From Acinetobacter sp. GSS19 (GTDB lineage: Bacteria > Pseudomonadota > Gammaproteobacteria > Pseudomonadales > Moraxellaceae): 64,000 nt of DNA. The position numbers were made by a program, and so were the translations under genes. The notes under the pieces are model-generated. The model did no database searches. It had not been told where the DNA came from and worked only from the letters and a program-made list of their open reading frames with translations. Location of the stretch: assembly GCF_028621895.1 (NCBI RefSeq), contig NZ_CP117520.1, forward strand, positions 1,054,001 to 1,118,000, read 5' to 3'. Positions 28,984-39,115 of this stretch are shown here, piece by piece; the stretch's first letter is position 1; each line of letters opens with the position of its first letter.

Positions 28984-29103
28984 ATGCACGCCAACTTTTT
29001 AGGTCAAGTGAATTTGAAAGAGATGAAGATGAAAAGTGCGCTGAAATTGGTCTTTATCGTTGTGATGATTTGCACTCTGATCTTACCTGAAAAAAATACT
29101 TGA
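28984..29103 (+). CDS. Candidate small membrane protein
   Basis: A 39-codon frame between ntrB and rimO. The product has a hydrophilic start and one hydrophobic helix (ALKLVFIVVMICTLILP). Internal ATG codons at 29023 and 29029 lie behind gaaagag and gagatgaag, so a shorter product of 24-26 residues (MKMKSALKLVF...) is equally likely. Hydrophobic short frames arise by chance in AT-rich DNA, so this needs conservation or expression evidence. Confidence 0.35.
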   Translation: MHANFLGQVNLKEMKMKSALKLVFIVVMICTLILPEKNT

Positions 29104-29239
29104 GCCAAAATGGTGCATTTGAATTATTTTGCAAAAAGATAGGTTGTATTTTGGTGCATTATACAAAGAGTCAGCTGGACAACTATTTTTATCAACGGAA
29201 AAGACATACAATACGCCCATTCTAGTGGAGCGCAGATTC

Positions 29240-30583
29240 ATGAAGACCCCCAAAGTCGGTTTCGTTTCTTTAGGTTGTCCTAAGGCATTGGTAGATTCTG
29301 AACGAATTTTAACTCAGTTGAAAACTGAAGGTTATCAAGTAGCATCGGATTATGAAGGTGCTGATCTAGTTGTTGTTAATACCTGTGGTTTTATTGAATC
29401 TGCAGTACAAGAATCGTTAGATGCGATTGGCGAAGCCATGAATGAAAATGGTCGCGTGATTGTGACGGGGTGTCTAGGTAAAGATGAAGATAAAATTCGT
29501 CAAATGCACCCCAACGTCTTAAAAGTGACCGGTGCTGCAGCCTATCAGGATGTGATGGAAGCTGTACACGAATATGTTCCGGCACCGCCAAAGCATAATC
29601 CGTTTATTGATCTGGTTCCAGAACAGGGCGTACGTTTAACGCCAAAACATTATGCTTATCTGAAAATTTCTGAAGGCTGTAATCACCGTTGCACTTTCTG
29701 CATCATCCCAAGTATGCGTGGTGATCTGGTATCGCGTCCGGTCGGTTCTGTTTTAGAAGAAGCAGCAGCACTGAAGCGTGCGGGTGTGAAAGAAATCCTG
29801 GTGATTTCCCAGGATACCTCGGCCTATGGCGTAGATACAAAGTACAAGCTGGATTTCTGGAACGGTCAGCCTGTTAAAACCAAATTCTATGACATGTGTG
29901 AAGCTTTGGGCCAGTTGGGCATTTGGGTGCGGTTACATTATGTATACCCATATCCGCATGTGGATGCCGTAATTGGCTTGATGGCTCAAGGTAAAATCCT
30001 GCCGTATCTGGATATTCCTTTCCAACATGCCAGCCCGAAAATTCTCAAATTGATGAAACGCCCGGCACACAGTGAAAATACACTGGAGCGTCTCAAAGTT
30101 TGGCGTGAAAAATGCCCTGACTTGGTCATTCGTTCAACTTTTGTCGTTGGGTTCCCGGGTGAAACAGAAGAAGATTTCCAGATGCTCCTCGACTGGCTGA
30201 AAGAAGCCCAGCTGGATCGAGTGGGTTGCTTTACCTATTCACCGGTTGAAGGTGCTACAGCAAATGACTTGCCAGACCATGTGCCGGAAGAGATTAAGCA
30301 AGAGCGTTATGAACGTTTCATGCAGGTACAGCAAGAAATCTCTGCAGCCAAGCTCCAGCAGCGTATTGGTCAAACCATGACTGTATTGGTCGATAGTCTC
30401 GAAGAAGAGTTCCCGGTCGCTGTGGCGCGTTCTTATGCAGATGCACCTGAAATTGATGGTAATGTATTTGTCGAAGACATTGATAAATCCAAAATTAAGC
30501 CGGGCGATTTGTTAGAAGTCGAAATTACCGACGCGGATGAATACGATCTGTTTGCCAAGTTGATTCAGATTAAATCGGCCTAA
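29240..30583 (+). CDS. rimO: Ribosomal protein uS12 methylthiotransferase RimO
   Basis: RimO is a radical SAM enzyme that methylthiolates the conserved aspartate of ribosomal protein S12. The N-terminal domain has the three cluster cysteines ([33 protein letters not shown]), the radical SAM motif is CNHRCTFC, and a TRAM domain closes the protein. Counting from the ATG at 29240 gives 447 residues, like the E. coli enzyme; the 37 codons upstream are not homologous to the family and lack a ribosome-binding site. Confidence 0.96.
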   Translation: MKTPKVGFVSLGCPKALVDSERILTQLKTEGYQVASDYEGADLVVVNTCGFIESAVQESLDAIGEAMNENGRVIVTGCLGKDEDKIRQMHPNVLKVTGAAAYQDVMEAVHEYVPAPPKHNPFIDLVPEQGVRLTPKHYAYLKISEGCNHRCTFCIIPSMRGDLVSRPVGSVLEEAAALKRAGVKEILVISQDTSAYGVDTKYKLDFWNGQPVKTKFYDMCEALGQLGIWVRLHYVYPYPHVDAVIGLMAQGKILPYLDIPFQHASPKILKLMKRPAHSENTLERLKVWREKCPDLVIRSTFVVGFPGETEEDFQMLLDWLKEAQLDRVGCFTYSPVEGATANDLPDHVPEEIKQERYERFMQVQQEISAAKLQQRIGQTMTVLVDSLEEEFPVAVARSYADAPEIDGNVFVEDIDKSKIKPGDLLEVEITDADEYDLFAKLIQIKSA

Positions 30584-30640
30584 GTACAGACCTAGACTTA
30601 AAAAGAATTTTCATTTTTAAACCTTATTTGGAGCAGCAAC

Positions 30641-31369
30641 ATGGCAGACTCAAAAACCCCACGTTACTCACGTATCTTGTTGAAACTTTCCGGTGAAGCT
30701 CTGTCCGGCAATAAAGATATGGGAATCGATGCTCAAGTTTTGGATCAGATGTCTTTATCGATTGCACACTTGGTGGGTCTAGGTGTGCAAGTGGGTATTG
30801 TGGTCGGTGGCGGTAACCTCTACCGTGGTAGCCAGTTACAAAAAGATGGTCTAGTTGGTCGTGTAACTGGCGATCAGATGGGAATGCTAGCCACTGTAAT
30901 GAATGGTCTCGCAATGCGTGATGCTTTGGTGCGCCGTAACATTAAAACCCGTTTAATGTCAGCACTGCCGATTGGTACGGTGGTTGAACCCTATTCGAGC
31001 CGTGATGCAATTCGTCATTTATCACAGGGTGAGGTCTGCGTTTTTGTGGCCGGTACAGGCAACCCATTCTTCACGACAGACACTGCTGCGTGTTTACGTG
31101 GGATCGAGATTGAAGCTAACCTCATTTTGAAAGCTACAAAAGTGGATGGTGTTTACAATAAAGATCCAAGTAAATATGAAGATGCTGTGAAATATGACAG
31201 TTTGACTTTTGACCAAGTACTTGATGAGAAATTGGGTGTCATGGATTTAACGGCGATTTGCTTATGCCGTGATCATAATGTGCCATTACAAGTATTTGAT
31301 ATGAATAAATCAGGTGCATTGCTTTCTGTGGTTATGGGCGAAAAAGAAGGTACCCGCGTCACGAACTAA
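30641..31369 (+). CDS. pyrH: UMP kinase
   Basis: PyrH phosphorylates UMP to UDP. The 242-residue amino-acid-kinase fold is visible in [23 protein letters not shown], the [23 protein letters not shown] block and [12 protein letters not shown] ribosome-binding site (ttggag) precedes the ATG. It begins the long cluster of translation and envelope genes, in the order pyrH-frr-uppS-cdsA typical of gammaproteobacteria, but the usual upstream rpsB and tsf are not here; rimO is. Confidence 0.97.
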   Translation: MADSKTPRYSRILLKLSGEALSGNKDMGIDAQVLDQMSLSIAHLVGLGVQVGIVVGGGNLYRGSQLQKDGLVGRVTGDQMGMLATVMNGLAMRDALVRRNIKTRLMSALPIGTVVEPYSSRDAIRHLSQGEVCVFVAGTGNPFFTTDTAACLRGIEIEANLILKATKVDGVYNKDPSKYEDAVKYDSLTFDQVLDEKLGVMDLTAICLCRDHNVPLQVFDMNKSGALLSVVMGEKEGTRVTN

Positions 31370-31452
31370 TGTACGCTTGGCCTAAAGCTCTTTATACTAG
31401 CGCTATTTTGTTATAACGAAACACCTTTGAATAAATCAGTAAGGAAGATCTT

Positions 31453-32007
31453 ATGATTAACGATCTTAAAAAAGACAGCGAACAACGCATGCAAAAAACC
31501 CTTGAGTCTTTAGATCAGGGTTTTGCCAAAGTTCGTACCGGCCGTGCGCATCCATCCATTCTGAATGGTGTGATGGTTCCTTACTACGGCTCTGACGTGC
31601 CTTTAAACCAAGTGGCGAACGTCGGTGTTGAGGATTCCCGTACATTGATCGTGCAGCCATTTGAACGTACGATGGTTTCTGCAATTGATAAAGCAATTCG
31701 TGAGTCTGACCTAGGGTTGAACCCGATTACTGCGGATTCTATTCGTGTTCCGCTACCTGCGTTAACTGAAGAAACACGTCGCGATATGCAGAAAGTGGCG
31801 CGTTCTGAAGCTGAAAATGCTAAAGTCGCGATCCGTAATATCCGTCGTGATGTTTTAGGTGACTTAAAAGCATTATTGAAAGAAAAAGAAATTTCTGAAG
31901 ATGATGACCGCCGTGCTGCAGAAGACATCCAAAAAATTACTGATAAATACGTTGCAGAAGTCGATAAACGTCTTGCCGCTAAAGAAGCTGAATTGATGAA
32001 GGTCTAA
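31453..32007 (+). CDS. frr: Ribosome recycling factor
   Basis: Frr splits post-termination ribosomes together with EF-G. The 184-residue sequence has the long three-helix bundle pattern ([43 protein letters not shown]) and the small beta/alpha domain between. aaggaag provides the ribosome-binding site. It follows pyrH by 83 bp and is 4 bp from uppS. Confidence 0.97.
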   Translation: MINDLKKDSEQRMQKTLESLDQGFAKVRTGRAHPSILNGVMVPYYGSDVPLNQVANVGVEDSRTLIVQPFERTMVSAIDKAIRESDLGLNPITADSIRVPLPALTEETRRDMQKVARSEAENAKVAIRNIRRDVLGDLKALLKEKEISEDDDRRAAEDIQKITDKYVAEVDKRLAAKEAELMKV

Positions 32008-32011
32008 TTCA

Positions 32012-32755
32012 ATGACCTCTTCTGAAGACAAGCATCTTCCTCAGCATGTTGCCATCATTATGGATGGCAACAATCGCTTTGCCAAAAAATATCACATGCA
32101 AAAAGGTGAAGGGCATCGAAAAGGAAAAGCCATTCTCGACCCCATTGTTGATCACTGCGTTCAACGGGGTATTTCTGCGCTGACGGTTTTTGCATTTTCC
32201 AGTGAAAACTGGAATCGTCCGCAGTTTGAGGTGGATCTTCTCATGGCATTGCTTGAAGAGACCATTCATGAGCAATTGCCGCGAATGGAGCAATTCAATA
32301 TTGCCTTGCGTTTTATTGGGGATCGTTCACGTTTGTCCTCAAAATTACGTGAATTGATGACCTATGCAGAAGAGCGTACCGCTAGTTTTACTAGAATGAC
32401 ACTGACTATCGCGATTAGCTATGGTGGCATGTGGGATATTGCAGAAGCCGCACAGAAAATCGCGCAAGCTGCAGTCAATCATGAAATAGACATCAGCCAG
32501 ATTGATGCGGAGTTGTTTGGTCGATATGTCAGCTTGGCTGATTTATCTCCTGTCGATTTATTAATCCGCACAGGTGGAGACTACCGTTTGTCAAATTTTC
32601 TGTTATGGCAAACGGCGTATGCTGAGTTGTACTTTACCCAAACCTTATGGCCTGAATTTACGGCTGAAGAATTTAATCATGCCTTGGAAGTCTTCGCTGG
32701 ACGTGAGAGACGCTTTGGTAAAACATCAGAGCAAATCCAACAAGAGAACAATTGA
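32012..32755 (+). CDS. uppS: Undecaprenyl diphosphate synthase
   Basis: UppS builds the C55 lipid carrier for peptidoglycan and surface polysaccharides. The catalytic region reads IIMDGNNRFAKK, where most family members have DGNGRWAKK, and the late motif is RTGGDYRLSNFLLWQTAYAELYF, usually RTGGEQRISNF. The Asp, the Arg pair and the hydrophobic pocket positions are kept, so the enzyme should be active; the substitutions look like lineage variants. 247 residues, family length. The stop is 10 bases from cdsA. Confidence 0.93.
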   Translation: MTSSEDKHLPQHVAIIMDGNNRFAKKYHMQKGEGHRKGKAILDPIVDHCVQRGISALTVFAFSSENWNRPQFEVDLLMALLEETIHEQLPRMEQFNIALRFIGDRSRLSSKLRELMTYAEERTASFTRMTLTIAISYGGMWDIAEAAQKIAQAAVNHEIDISQIDAELFGRYVSLADLSPVDLLIRTGGDYRLSNFLLWQTAYAELYFTQTLWPEFTAEEFNHALEVFAGRERRFGKTSEQIQQENN

Positions 32756-32765
32756 GAACGTATAA

Positions 32766-33590
32766 ATGTTAGAGCGGATTATTACCGCCTTGGTCTTGGT
32801 GGCAGTTGTACTGAGCTGCATGTTTGCTACGCAATCTTATTATCCAATGTTGATCTTGATGATGGTCGCGGCCGGGGTGGCAGGTTATGAGTGGTTTAAA
32901 CTCATGCCGAGAAAAAGCAAATTTGTCATTAAACCTTTGGCTTGGGGTTTTGGTATTTTAACAACCTTATTATCAGGGCTGGCTTTATATTGTGATGATA
33001 TGGTTATGCTGCTATGGTCAGCATCCATCTTAACCTGGTTGTTTGGGGCTTATTGGGTGAAGTCTTATCCCGAATATGAGGGATGGTATAATCCAAGCTT
33101 ATATCTCTTGGGACTTGTTCTAGTTTCCGCTGCCGTTACTGCAATTTTTTCCGTCTGGCAAAGTTCACCATGGTGGTTGATGTATCTATTCCTACTGGTC
33201 TGGGGCGCAGACAGTGGGGCCTATTTTGTTGGGCGTAAGTTTGGCAAAAAGAAACTAGCACCAGACGTGAGTCCAAATAAATCGGTTGAAGGTTTGTATG
33301 GTGGGATTATTACTGTAGCCATCATTATCGTATTGGTTCAATCGAGCTATTTGGATTTAACTCTTTCTCAGCATATCCTGTTTATGGTGCTTTCTCTGGT
33401 TACGGTTTTTGCTTCGGTGTTGGGTGATCTGTTTGAATCGATGATCAAGCGTCGTGCCGGCATCAAAGATTCAGGACGTATTTTACCCGGCCATGGTGGA
33501 GTGCTGGATCGTATCGATTCATTACTGGCTGCAGCACCTGTTTTTGCTGCGGGTATGTATGTACTAAAACTTATGGGTGTGGATTTATAA
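32766..33590 (+). CDS. cdsA: Phosphatidate cytidylyltransferase
   Basis: CdsA makes CDP-diacylglycerol for phospholipid synthesis in the inner membrane. The 274 residues form seven to eight hydrophobic segments. The signature is complete: GADSGAYFVGRKFGKKKLAPDVSPNKSVEG and the C-terminal SMIKRRAGIKDSGRILPGHGGVLDRIDS. It directly abuts dxr. Confidence 0.95.
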   Translation: MLERIITALVLVAVVLSCMFATQSYYPMLILMMVAAGVAGYEWFKLMPRKSKFVIKPLAWGFGILTTLLSGLALYCDDMVMLLWSASILTWLFGAYWVKSYPEYEGWYNPSLYLLGLVLVSAAVTAIFSVWQSSPWWLMYLFLLVWGADSGAYFVGRKFGKKKLAPDVSPNKSVEGLYGGIITVAIIIVLVQSSYLDLTLSQHILFMVLSLVTVFASVLGDLFESMIKRRAGIKDSGRILPGHGGVLDRIDSLLAAAPVFAAGMYVLKLMGVDL

Positions 33591-34787
33591 ATGTCACAAG
33601 CAGTTTGCGTATTAGGGGCTACAGGTTCTATCGGTCAAAGTACACTTAAGGTGTTAGAACAACATCCTGATAAGTATTCTGTTTTTGCAGTTACCGCACA
33701 TAGCCGAATTGAAGCACTGGTCGAAATATGTAAACGCTACCATCCTAAAGTCGTTGTGGTTCCTGCTGAACATGTAGATCCATTACGCCAGATGTTAAAA
33801 CAGGTCGAACTTGAGCATATTGAAATTCTCATTGACGAAGCGGGTTTAATTGCAGTGTCTGAGCATCCGGAAGTGGATGTCGTGATGGCTGCTATTGTCG
33901 GAGCTGCCGGTTTGCTACCGACCTTGGCCGCTGTAAAAGCAGGCAAGCGGGTTCTCCTGGCCAATAAAGAAGCTTTGGTAATGTCCGGTGACTTGATGAT
34001 GCAGGCAGTTCATGAGCATCAGGCGTTGTTGTTGCCCGTAGATTCTGAGCACAATGCGATTTTCCAATGTTTGCCACCGGATTATTTGCATGCCCCACGT
34101 GATGGACAGCCGAAATTGGGTGTGTCTCGTGTCTTATTAACTGCTTCAGGTGGGCCATTTTTACAGCATAGTCTAGAGCAGCTCAAAACGGTGACACCGC
34201 AACAGGCATGCAAACACCCGAATTGGTCCATGGGACAAAAAATTTCTGTTGATTCAGCTACTTTGATGAATAAAGGTTTGGAGTTGATCGAGGCCTGTCA
34301 TCTCTTCTCTATTTCAGAAGCCTATGTCACAGTTGTGGTGCATCCACAAAGTATCATCCATTCTATGGTGCAATATGTTGATGGTTCTACGTTGGCACAA
34401 TTAGGAAATCCTGATATGTGTACACCGATCGCACATGCATTGGCATGGCCAGAACGTATTCATACCCATGTGCCAGCATTGGATCTGTTTGTTCATCAAC
34501 AGCTGAATTTTCAGGAACCCGATACTGTTCGCTTTCCTGCACTGAAATTGGCGCGTCAAGCGATGCAGGCAGGCGGTTTGAGTCCGGCTATTCTGAATGC
34601 GGCAAATGAAATCGCAGTTGCTGCCTTTTTGAATCAGCAAATTGGTTTTACTGAAATTCCACAAGTCGTTGAACAAACCTTACAAACGGTTGAAAATGGA
34701 GCAGCGAATCAGCTAGAGCTGATTCTGCAGGCTGATGCACGTGCTCGTCATTGCGCCCATCAATATATAACGCAACTCAGGAGTTGA
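33591..34787 (+). CDS. dxr: 1-deoxy-D-xylulose-5-phosphate reductoisomerase
   Basis: Dxr converts deoxyxylulose phosphate to methylerythritol phosphate, the committed step of the non-mevalonate isoprenoid pathway that feeds UppS. The NADPH loop [28 protein letters not shown], the metal-binding [13 protein letters not shown] and [28 protein letters not shown] motif are present. 398 residues, family length. The stop TGA overlaps the start of rseP. Confidence 0.96.
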   Translation: MSQAVCVLGATGSIGQSTLKVLEQHPDKYSVFAVTAHSRIEALVEICKRYHPKVVVVPAEHVDPLRQMLKQVELEHIEILIDEAGLIAVSEHPEVDVVMAAIVGAAGLLPTLAAVKAGKRVLLANKEALVMSGDLMMQAVHEHQALLLPVDSEHNAIFQCLPPDYLHAPRDGQPKLGVSRVLLTASGGPFLQHSLEQLKTVTPQQACKHPNWSMGQKISVDSATLMNKGLELIEACHLFSISEAYVTVVVHPQSIIHSMVQYVDGSTLAQLGNPDMCTPIAHALAWPERIHTHVPALDLFVHQQLNFQEPDTVRFPALKLARQAMQAGGLSPAILNAANEIAVAAFLNQQIGFTEIPQVVEQTLQTVENGAANQLELILQADARARHCAHQYITQLRS

Positions 34788-36145
34788 TGATGAATGCCTT
34801 GTTTATCATAGTTGCTGCAATTTTTTTGCTTGGTCCATTGATTGCGATTCATGAATTTGGACATTATTGGGTAGCTCGTAAACTTGGCGTGAAAGTCCTG
34901 GTGTATTCCATCGGTTTTGGTCCGACGTTGTTGAAATGGACCTCAAAAAAATCGGGCATTCAATATCAGCTTTCGGCATTACCCTTGGGTGGTTATGTCA
35001 AGATGCTGGATGAGCGTGAAGGTGATGTTGCTGAGCAGGATTTACCTTATGCATTTAACCGCCAAGCACCATGGAAGCGTATTGCGATTGTTGCAGCGGG
35101 TCCGCTCATTAACCTGATCTTTGCAATTCTGTTGTTCTGGGTTTTATTTTTGCCAGCTCAGGAGCAGTTAAATACCCGTATTGGTAAAGTGCTTCCAGCA
35201 AGCCCTGCGGCAGCTGCGCAATTACAAGTCGGAGACAAAGTTACTGCAATTGATGGTACACCGACAGCCACTTGGGAAAAATTAAACTATGCCTTGGTGG
35301 ATCGTGCAGGAGAAACCGGTACGGTTCAGGTGCAGGTTGAGCGTCAAGGCCAAGTACAAAATTTTAATTTACCGATTCAAAATTTTCTGAAAGATCAAAG
35401 TCAATCACCTTTAGAGATCTTGGGCTTTGTCCCTTATCGTCCTGTCATTCCGGCAGTTGTGCACAAGCTGAGTGAGGATGGGGCTGCAATCCGTCAAGGA
35501 ATGAAAGAGGGAGATCGTATTGTTGCGATTGATGGCGTCAAGATGCACGACTGGTTTGATGTGGTCGATAAGGTGCAAAAATCACCGGAAAAACTGTTGA
35601 AAATTGACGTGCTACGCCAAGGGCAGCTCGTACAGCTTGAGGTCATGCCACAAGGTCAGCGTGACAATATGGGGAATGTGAGTGGTGTGCTGGGCGTACA
35701 AAATAATCCCGGTAAAGTCTCCATTCCTGCAGAATACAAACAGACTTTGCAATATAATCCGGCAGAAGCATTGATGATGGCAGTGGACAAAACTGGCCAA
35801 CTTTCAGGCATGATTTTGAACTCAATCACCAAAATGATTCGTGGTCTGATTGGTTTGGAGAATCTGTCTGGCCCCATTACGATTGCTAAAGTGGCTGGGC
35901 AAAGTGCTGAAATGGGCTGGCAGACGTTTATTTCTTTTATGGCGCTCATGAGTGTGAGTTTGGGAATTTTAAACTTATTACCGATCCCAATGCTTGATGG
36001 TGGCCACTTAGTCTATTATTTTATTGAGGCCATTCGAGGCAAGCCGGTTTCTGAACAAATACAATTAATCGGTTTAAAAATTGGTATGGTACTGCTCGGA
36101 AGTATGATGCTTTTAGCATTATTTAATGATTTTATGCGTTTATAA
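34787..36145 (+). CDS. rseP: Regulator of sigma-E protease RseP (site-2 protease)
   Basis: RseP is an intramembrane zinc metalloprotease that cleaves anti-sigma factors and leftover signal peptides. The zinc site HEFGH is at about residue 19 in the first membrane helix; the third ligand is in LLPIPMLDGGHLVYY. Two PDZ domains lie between helices, around residues 125-200 and 210-290. The two neighbouring ATG codons at 34787 and 34790 overlap or adjoin the dxr stop, which indicates coupling. The longer frame upstream runs inside dxr. Confidence 0.95.
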   Translation: MMNALFIIVAAIFLLGPLIAIHEFGHYWVARKLGVKVLVYSIGFGPTLLKWTSKKSGIQYQLSALPLGGYVKMLDEREGDVAEQDLPYAFNRQAPWKRIAIVAAGPLINLIFAILLFWVLFLPAQEQLNTRIGKVLPASPAAAAQLQVGDKVTAIDGTPTATWEKLNYALVDRAGETGTVQVQVERQGQVQNFNLPIQNFLKDQSQSPLEILGFVPYRPVIPAVVHKLSEDGAAIRQGMKEGDRIVAIDGVKMHDWFDVVDKVQKSPEKLLKIDVLRQGQLVQLEVMPQGQRDNMGNVSGVLGVQNNPGKVSIPAEYKQTLQYNPAEALMMAVDKTGQLSGMILNSITKMIRGLIGLENLSGPITIAKVAGQSAEMGWQTFISFMALMSVSLGILNLLPIPMLDGGHLVYYFIEAIRGKPVSEQIQLIGLKIGMVLLGSMMLLALFNDFMRL

Positions 36146-36189
36146 CAACGTAGAAGATGGAATAAATTAACTTTTACTGGAAATTTGGC

Positions 36190-38574
36190 ATGCGGCACAC
36201 ACATTTATTTATGCCTTTGGCACTCGTCAGTGCGATGGTAACAATACAACAAGCATATGCGGCAGATGAGTTTATTGCGCGTGATATAAAAATTGAAGGC
36301 CTCGTTCGCTTAACGCCGACCAATGTGTACAGCATGTTGCCAATCACCAGTGGGGATCGTGTTGATGATGCCCGTTTGGCCAGTGCAATCCGTACCTTGT
36401 ATGCCACTGGACTTTTTGATGATATCAAAGCGTTTAAACAGAATGATGTTTTAGTTTTTCAGGTTGTTGAACGTCCTGTCATTTCAAAAATCGAATTTAA
36501 AGGCAACAAGCTGATTCCAAAAGAAGCGTTGGAAGATGGCTTGAAAAAAATGGGAATGTCAGAAGGTGAGGTGCTGAAAAAATCGGCCTTACAAACCCTG
36601 GAAACTGAACTTGAGCAGCAATATGCTCAACAAGGCCGTTATGATGCTGATGTTCGGGTAGAAACGATTGCTCGTCCGAACAACCGTGTTGATGTTGTGA
36701 TTAATTTCGTAGAAGGCACAGCAGCCAAAGTCTTCGATATCAATATCATCGGTAACACCATTTTTAAAGATGATGAAATCAAACAGGTCTTTGCGGTAAA
36801 AGAAACGGGTTGGACTTCTGTTATTTCGCGCAACGATCGTTATGCACGTGAAAAAATGGCGGCGAGTCTAGAAGCATTGCGTGCATTGTATCTCAATAAA
36901 GGTTATATCAATTTTACGATTAACAGTTCTAATCTCAACATCAGTGAAGATAAGAAGCATATCTTTATTGAAGTGTCGGTTGATGAGGGTGAGCGCTTCA
37001 AATTTGGTCAAACCAAATTTTTAGGTGATGCCCTTTATAAAACTGAAGAACTACAAGCCTTGCAGCTCTATAAAGCTGGCGAAATCTACTCGCAGGAAAA
37101 GGTAAATAATGTTAAACAGTTATTGCTACGTAAGTATGGTAATGCTGGTTATTACTTTGCCGAAGTGAATGTAGTTCCACAGATCAACAATGAAACAGGT
37201 GTTGTTGATCTCAACTATTATGTCAACCCAGGTCAGCAGGTGACTGTACGACGGATTAATTTCGCTGGGAATACCAAAACGGCAGATGAAGTTTTGCGTC
37301 GTGAAATGCGCCAAATGGAAGGTGCTTTAGCCAGTAATGAAAAAATTGATCTGTCGCGTGTACGTTTAGAGCGTACGGGCTTCTTTAAGACCGTGAATAT
37401 CAAACCTGTCCGTATTCCAAATACGCCAGACCAAGTGGATTTAAATGTTGATGTAGAAGAGCAGCATTCAGGCACCAGTACGCTGGCTGTCGGCTATTCA
37501 CAAAGTGGGGGTATTACCTTCCAGGCGGGATTAAGTCAGACCAACTTCCTAGGAACTGGTAACCGTGTATCCATTGATTTGTCGCGTTCACAGACTCAGG
37601 ATTATTATAACTTGAGCGTCACTGATCCGTATTTCACCATTGATGGTGTAAGCCGTGGTTATAATATTTACTATCGTAAAACCAAGCTTGATAGTAGTTA
37701 TAACGTGAACAACTACGTAACGGATAGTGTGGGTGCTAGTCTAAGTTTTGGTTATCCAATTGATGAAAATCAGAGCCTCAGTGCTTCAGTCAATGTCGAT
37801 CAGACTGATGTCAAAACAGGTGAGTATGTCTCCACGTATATCGCTGACTACCTTGCAGCGAATGGTGGAACAGATAACCAGTTCTTGACCTATAACCTGA
37901 ATTTGGGCTGGTCTTACAATACACTCAACCGTCCGATTTTCCCAACCTCAGGGATGTCGCATCGTGTCAACTTTGAAACAGCAGTACCGGGCAGTGATGT
38001 CGAATACCAAAAAGTCACTTATGATGCTCAAGCTTTCTTGCCGTTAGGTCACGATTTTGTACTACGTGGTTATGGTAAATTGGGCTATGGTAATGACTTG
38101 CCATTCTATAAAAACTTCTACGCAGGTGGTTATGGTTCGGTACGTGGCTATGATGTCAATACCTTAGGGCCTGAATATCCAAGTGTGTATTCTGTAAAAA
38201 ATGGTACCCCGGATACGAATCCTGAACAGGTCGGTGGTAATGCCTTAGTACAATTTGGTACAGAATTAGCTTTACCATTACCATTTAAAGGTGATTGGAC
38301 GCGTCAAGTAAGACCAGTCCTCTTTGCTGAAGGCGCACAAGTGTTTGATACTCAGTGTAATGTTCCAACTACACCGATTAATGGTGTGGATGCAAAGCAA
38401 TACTGTGAAGATAACAATGCTTTTGACTTTGGTAATCTACGCTATAGTGTAGGGGTAGGCTTTACCTGGATTACCATGATTGGTCCACTTTCATTAAGTT
38501 ATGCCTTCCCGCTGAACGACAAAGAAGGTGATCAAACTAAGTCCGTTCAGTTTGAAATCGGTCGTACTTTCTAA
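36190..38574 (+). CDS. bamA: Outer membrane protein assembly factor BamA
   Basis: BamA is the core of the complex that inserts beta-barrel proteins into the outer membrane. A signal peptide (about 25 residues, ending AYAA) is followed by five POTRA repeats (about 30-420) and a 16-stranded barrel. The lid-loop motif VRGY is present in GSVRGYDVNT, and the C-terminal strand ends with phenylalanine (EIGRTF), the recognition signal of the Bam complex itself. 794 residues. skp and lpxD follow directly, the usual arrangement. Confidence 0.97.
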   Translation: MRHTHLFMPLALVSAMVTIQQAYAADEFIARDIKIEGLVRLTPTNVYSMLPITSGDRVDDARLASAIRTLYATGLFDDIKAFKQNDVLVFQVVERPVISKIEFKGNKLIPKEALEDGLKKMGMSEGEVLKKSALQTLETELEQQYAQQGRYDADVRVETIARPNNRVDVVINFVEGTAAKVFDINIIGNTIFKDDEIKQVFAVKETGWTSVISRNDRYAREKMAASLEALRALYLNKGYINFTINSSNLNISEDKKHIFIEVSVDEGERFKFGQTKFLGDALYKTEELQALQLYKAGEIYSQEKVNNVKQLLLRKYGNAGYYFAEVNVVPQINNETGVVDLNYYVNPGQQVTVRRINFAGNTKTADEVLRREMRQMEGALASNEKIDLSRVRLERTGFFKTVNIKPVRIPNTPDQVDLNVDVEEQHSGTSTLAVGYSQSGGITFQAGLSQTNFLGTGNRVSIDLSRSQTQDYYNLSVTDPYFTIDGVSRGYNIYYRKTKLDSSYNVNNYVTDSVGASLSFGYPIDENQSLSASVNVDQTDVKTGEYVSTYIADYLAANGGTDNQFLTYNLNLGWSYNTLNRPIFPTSGMSHRVNFETAVPGSDVEYQKVTYDAQAFLPLGHDFVLRGYGKLGYGNDLPFYKNFYAGGYGSVRGYDVNTLGPEYPSVYSVKNGTPDTNPEQVGGNALVQFGTELALPLPFKGDWTRQVRPVLFAEGAQVFDTQCNVPTTPINGVDAKQYCEDNNAFDFGNLRYSVGVGFTWITMIGPLSLSYAFPLNDKEGDQTKSVQFEIGRTF

Positions 38575-38620
38575 GTACGGCCTTTTCAGCAAAAATTTCA
38601 GTCCTCATAACAGGATGGTA

Positions 38621-39112
38621 ATGATGAAGAAAATAAAAATGCTGTTATTAGCAATGGGGATGGGGTTGTCCGCATTGAGCCATGCTGCAGGATATGGGGT
38701 GGTAGATCTGGCAAAAGTGGTTGAGAATAGCACTTATCTGAAGCAGCAGAATACCAATCTTGGTCAGACAATTAAGCCATCGACGACCAAATTGGAACAG
38801 TTGAGCCGTGAAATCGAAGCACTCAAAAAGCAGGCGCAAACTGCTCCTGCTACTGAAGTCGCTCAATTGCAAACGCAATATCAGGCAAAAGTGGATGAAT
38901 TCAATCAGATTCAGCAACAGTTGCAAAAAACCGTGCAGGGAATTCTGCAAACCATGAATAAAACCATGGAGAGTCGGGTTAAACAGGCCGCGGAGCAATT
39001 GCGTCAAGAAAACAAATTAGATTTTGTTTTGAATAAAAACTCTGCGCTTGCTTATGACGCTAAGTATGATTTAACTGATAAAATGATCCAAAAGGTTAAC
39101 GCATACAAATAA
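38621..39112 (+). CDS. skp: Periplasmic chaperone OmpH/Skp family
   Basis: Skp holds unfolded outer-membrane proteins on the way to BamA. From the ATG at 38621 (ribosome-binding site cagga seven bases upstream) the protein has 163 residues: a signal peptide ending ALSHA, a short strand (YGVVDLAKVVEN) and two long helices rich in Gln and Lys, the tentacle arms. The upstream frame overlapping bamA is not used. It is 3 bases from lpxD. Confidence 0.92.
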   Translation: MMKKIKMLLLAMGMGLSALSHAAGYGVVDLAKVVENSTYLKQQNTNLGQTIKPSTTKLEQLSREIEALKKQAQTAPATEVAQLQTQYQAKVDEFNQIQQQLQKTVQGILQTMNKTMESRVKQAAEQLRQENKLDFVLNKNSALAYDAKYDLTDKMIQKVNAYK

Positions 39113-39115
39113 TCA

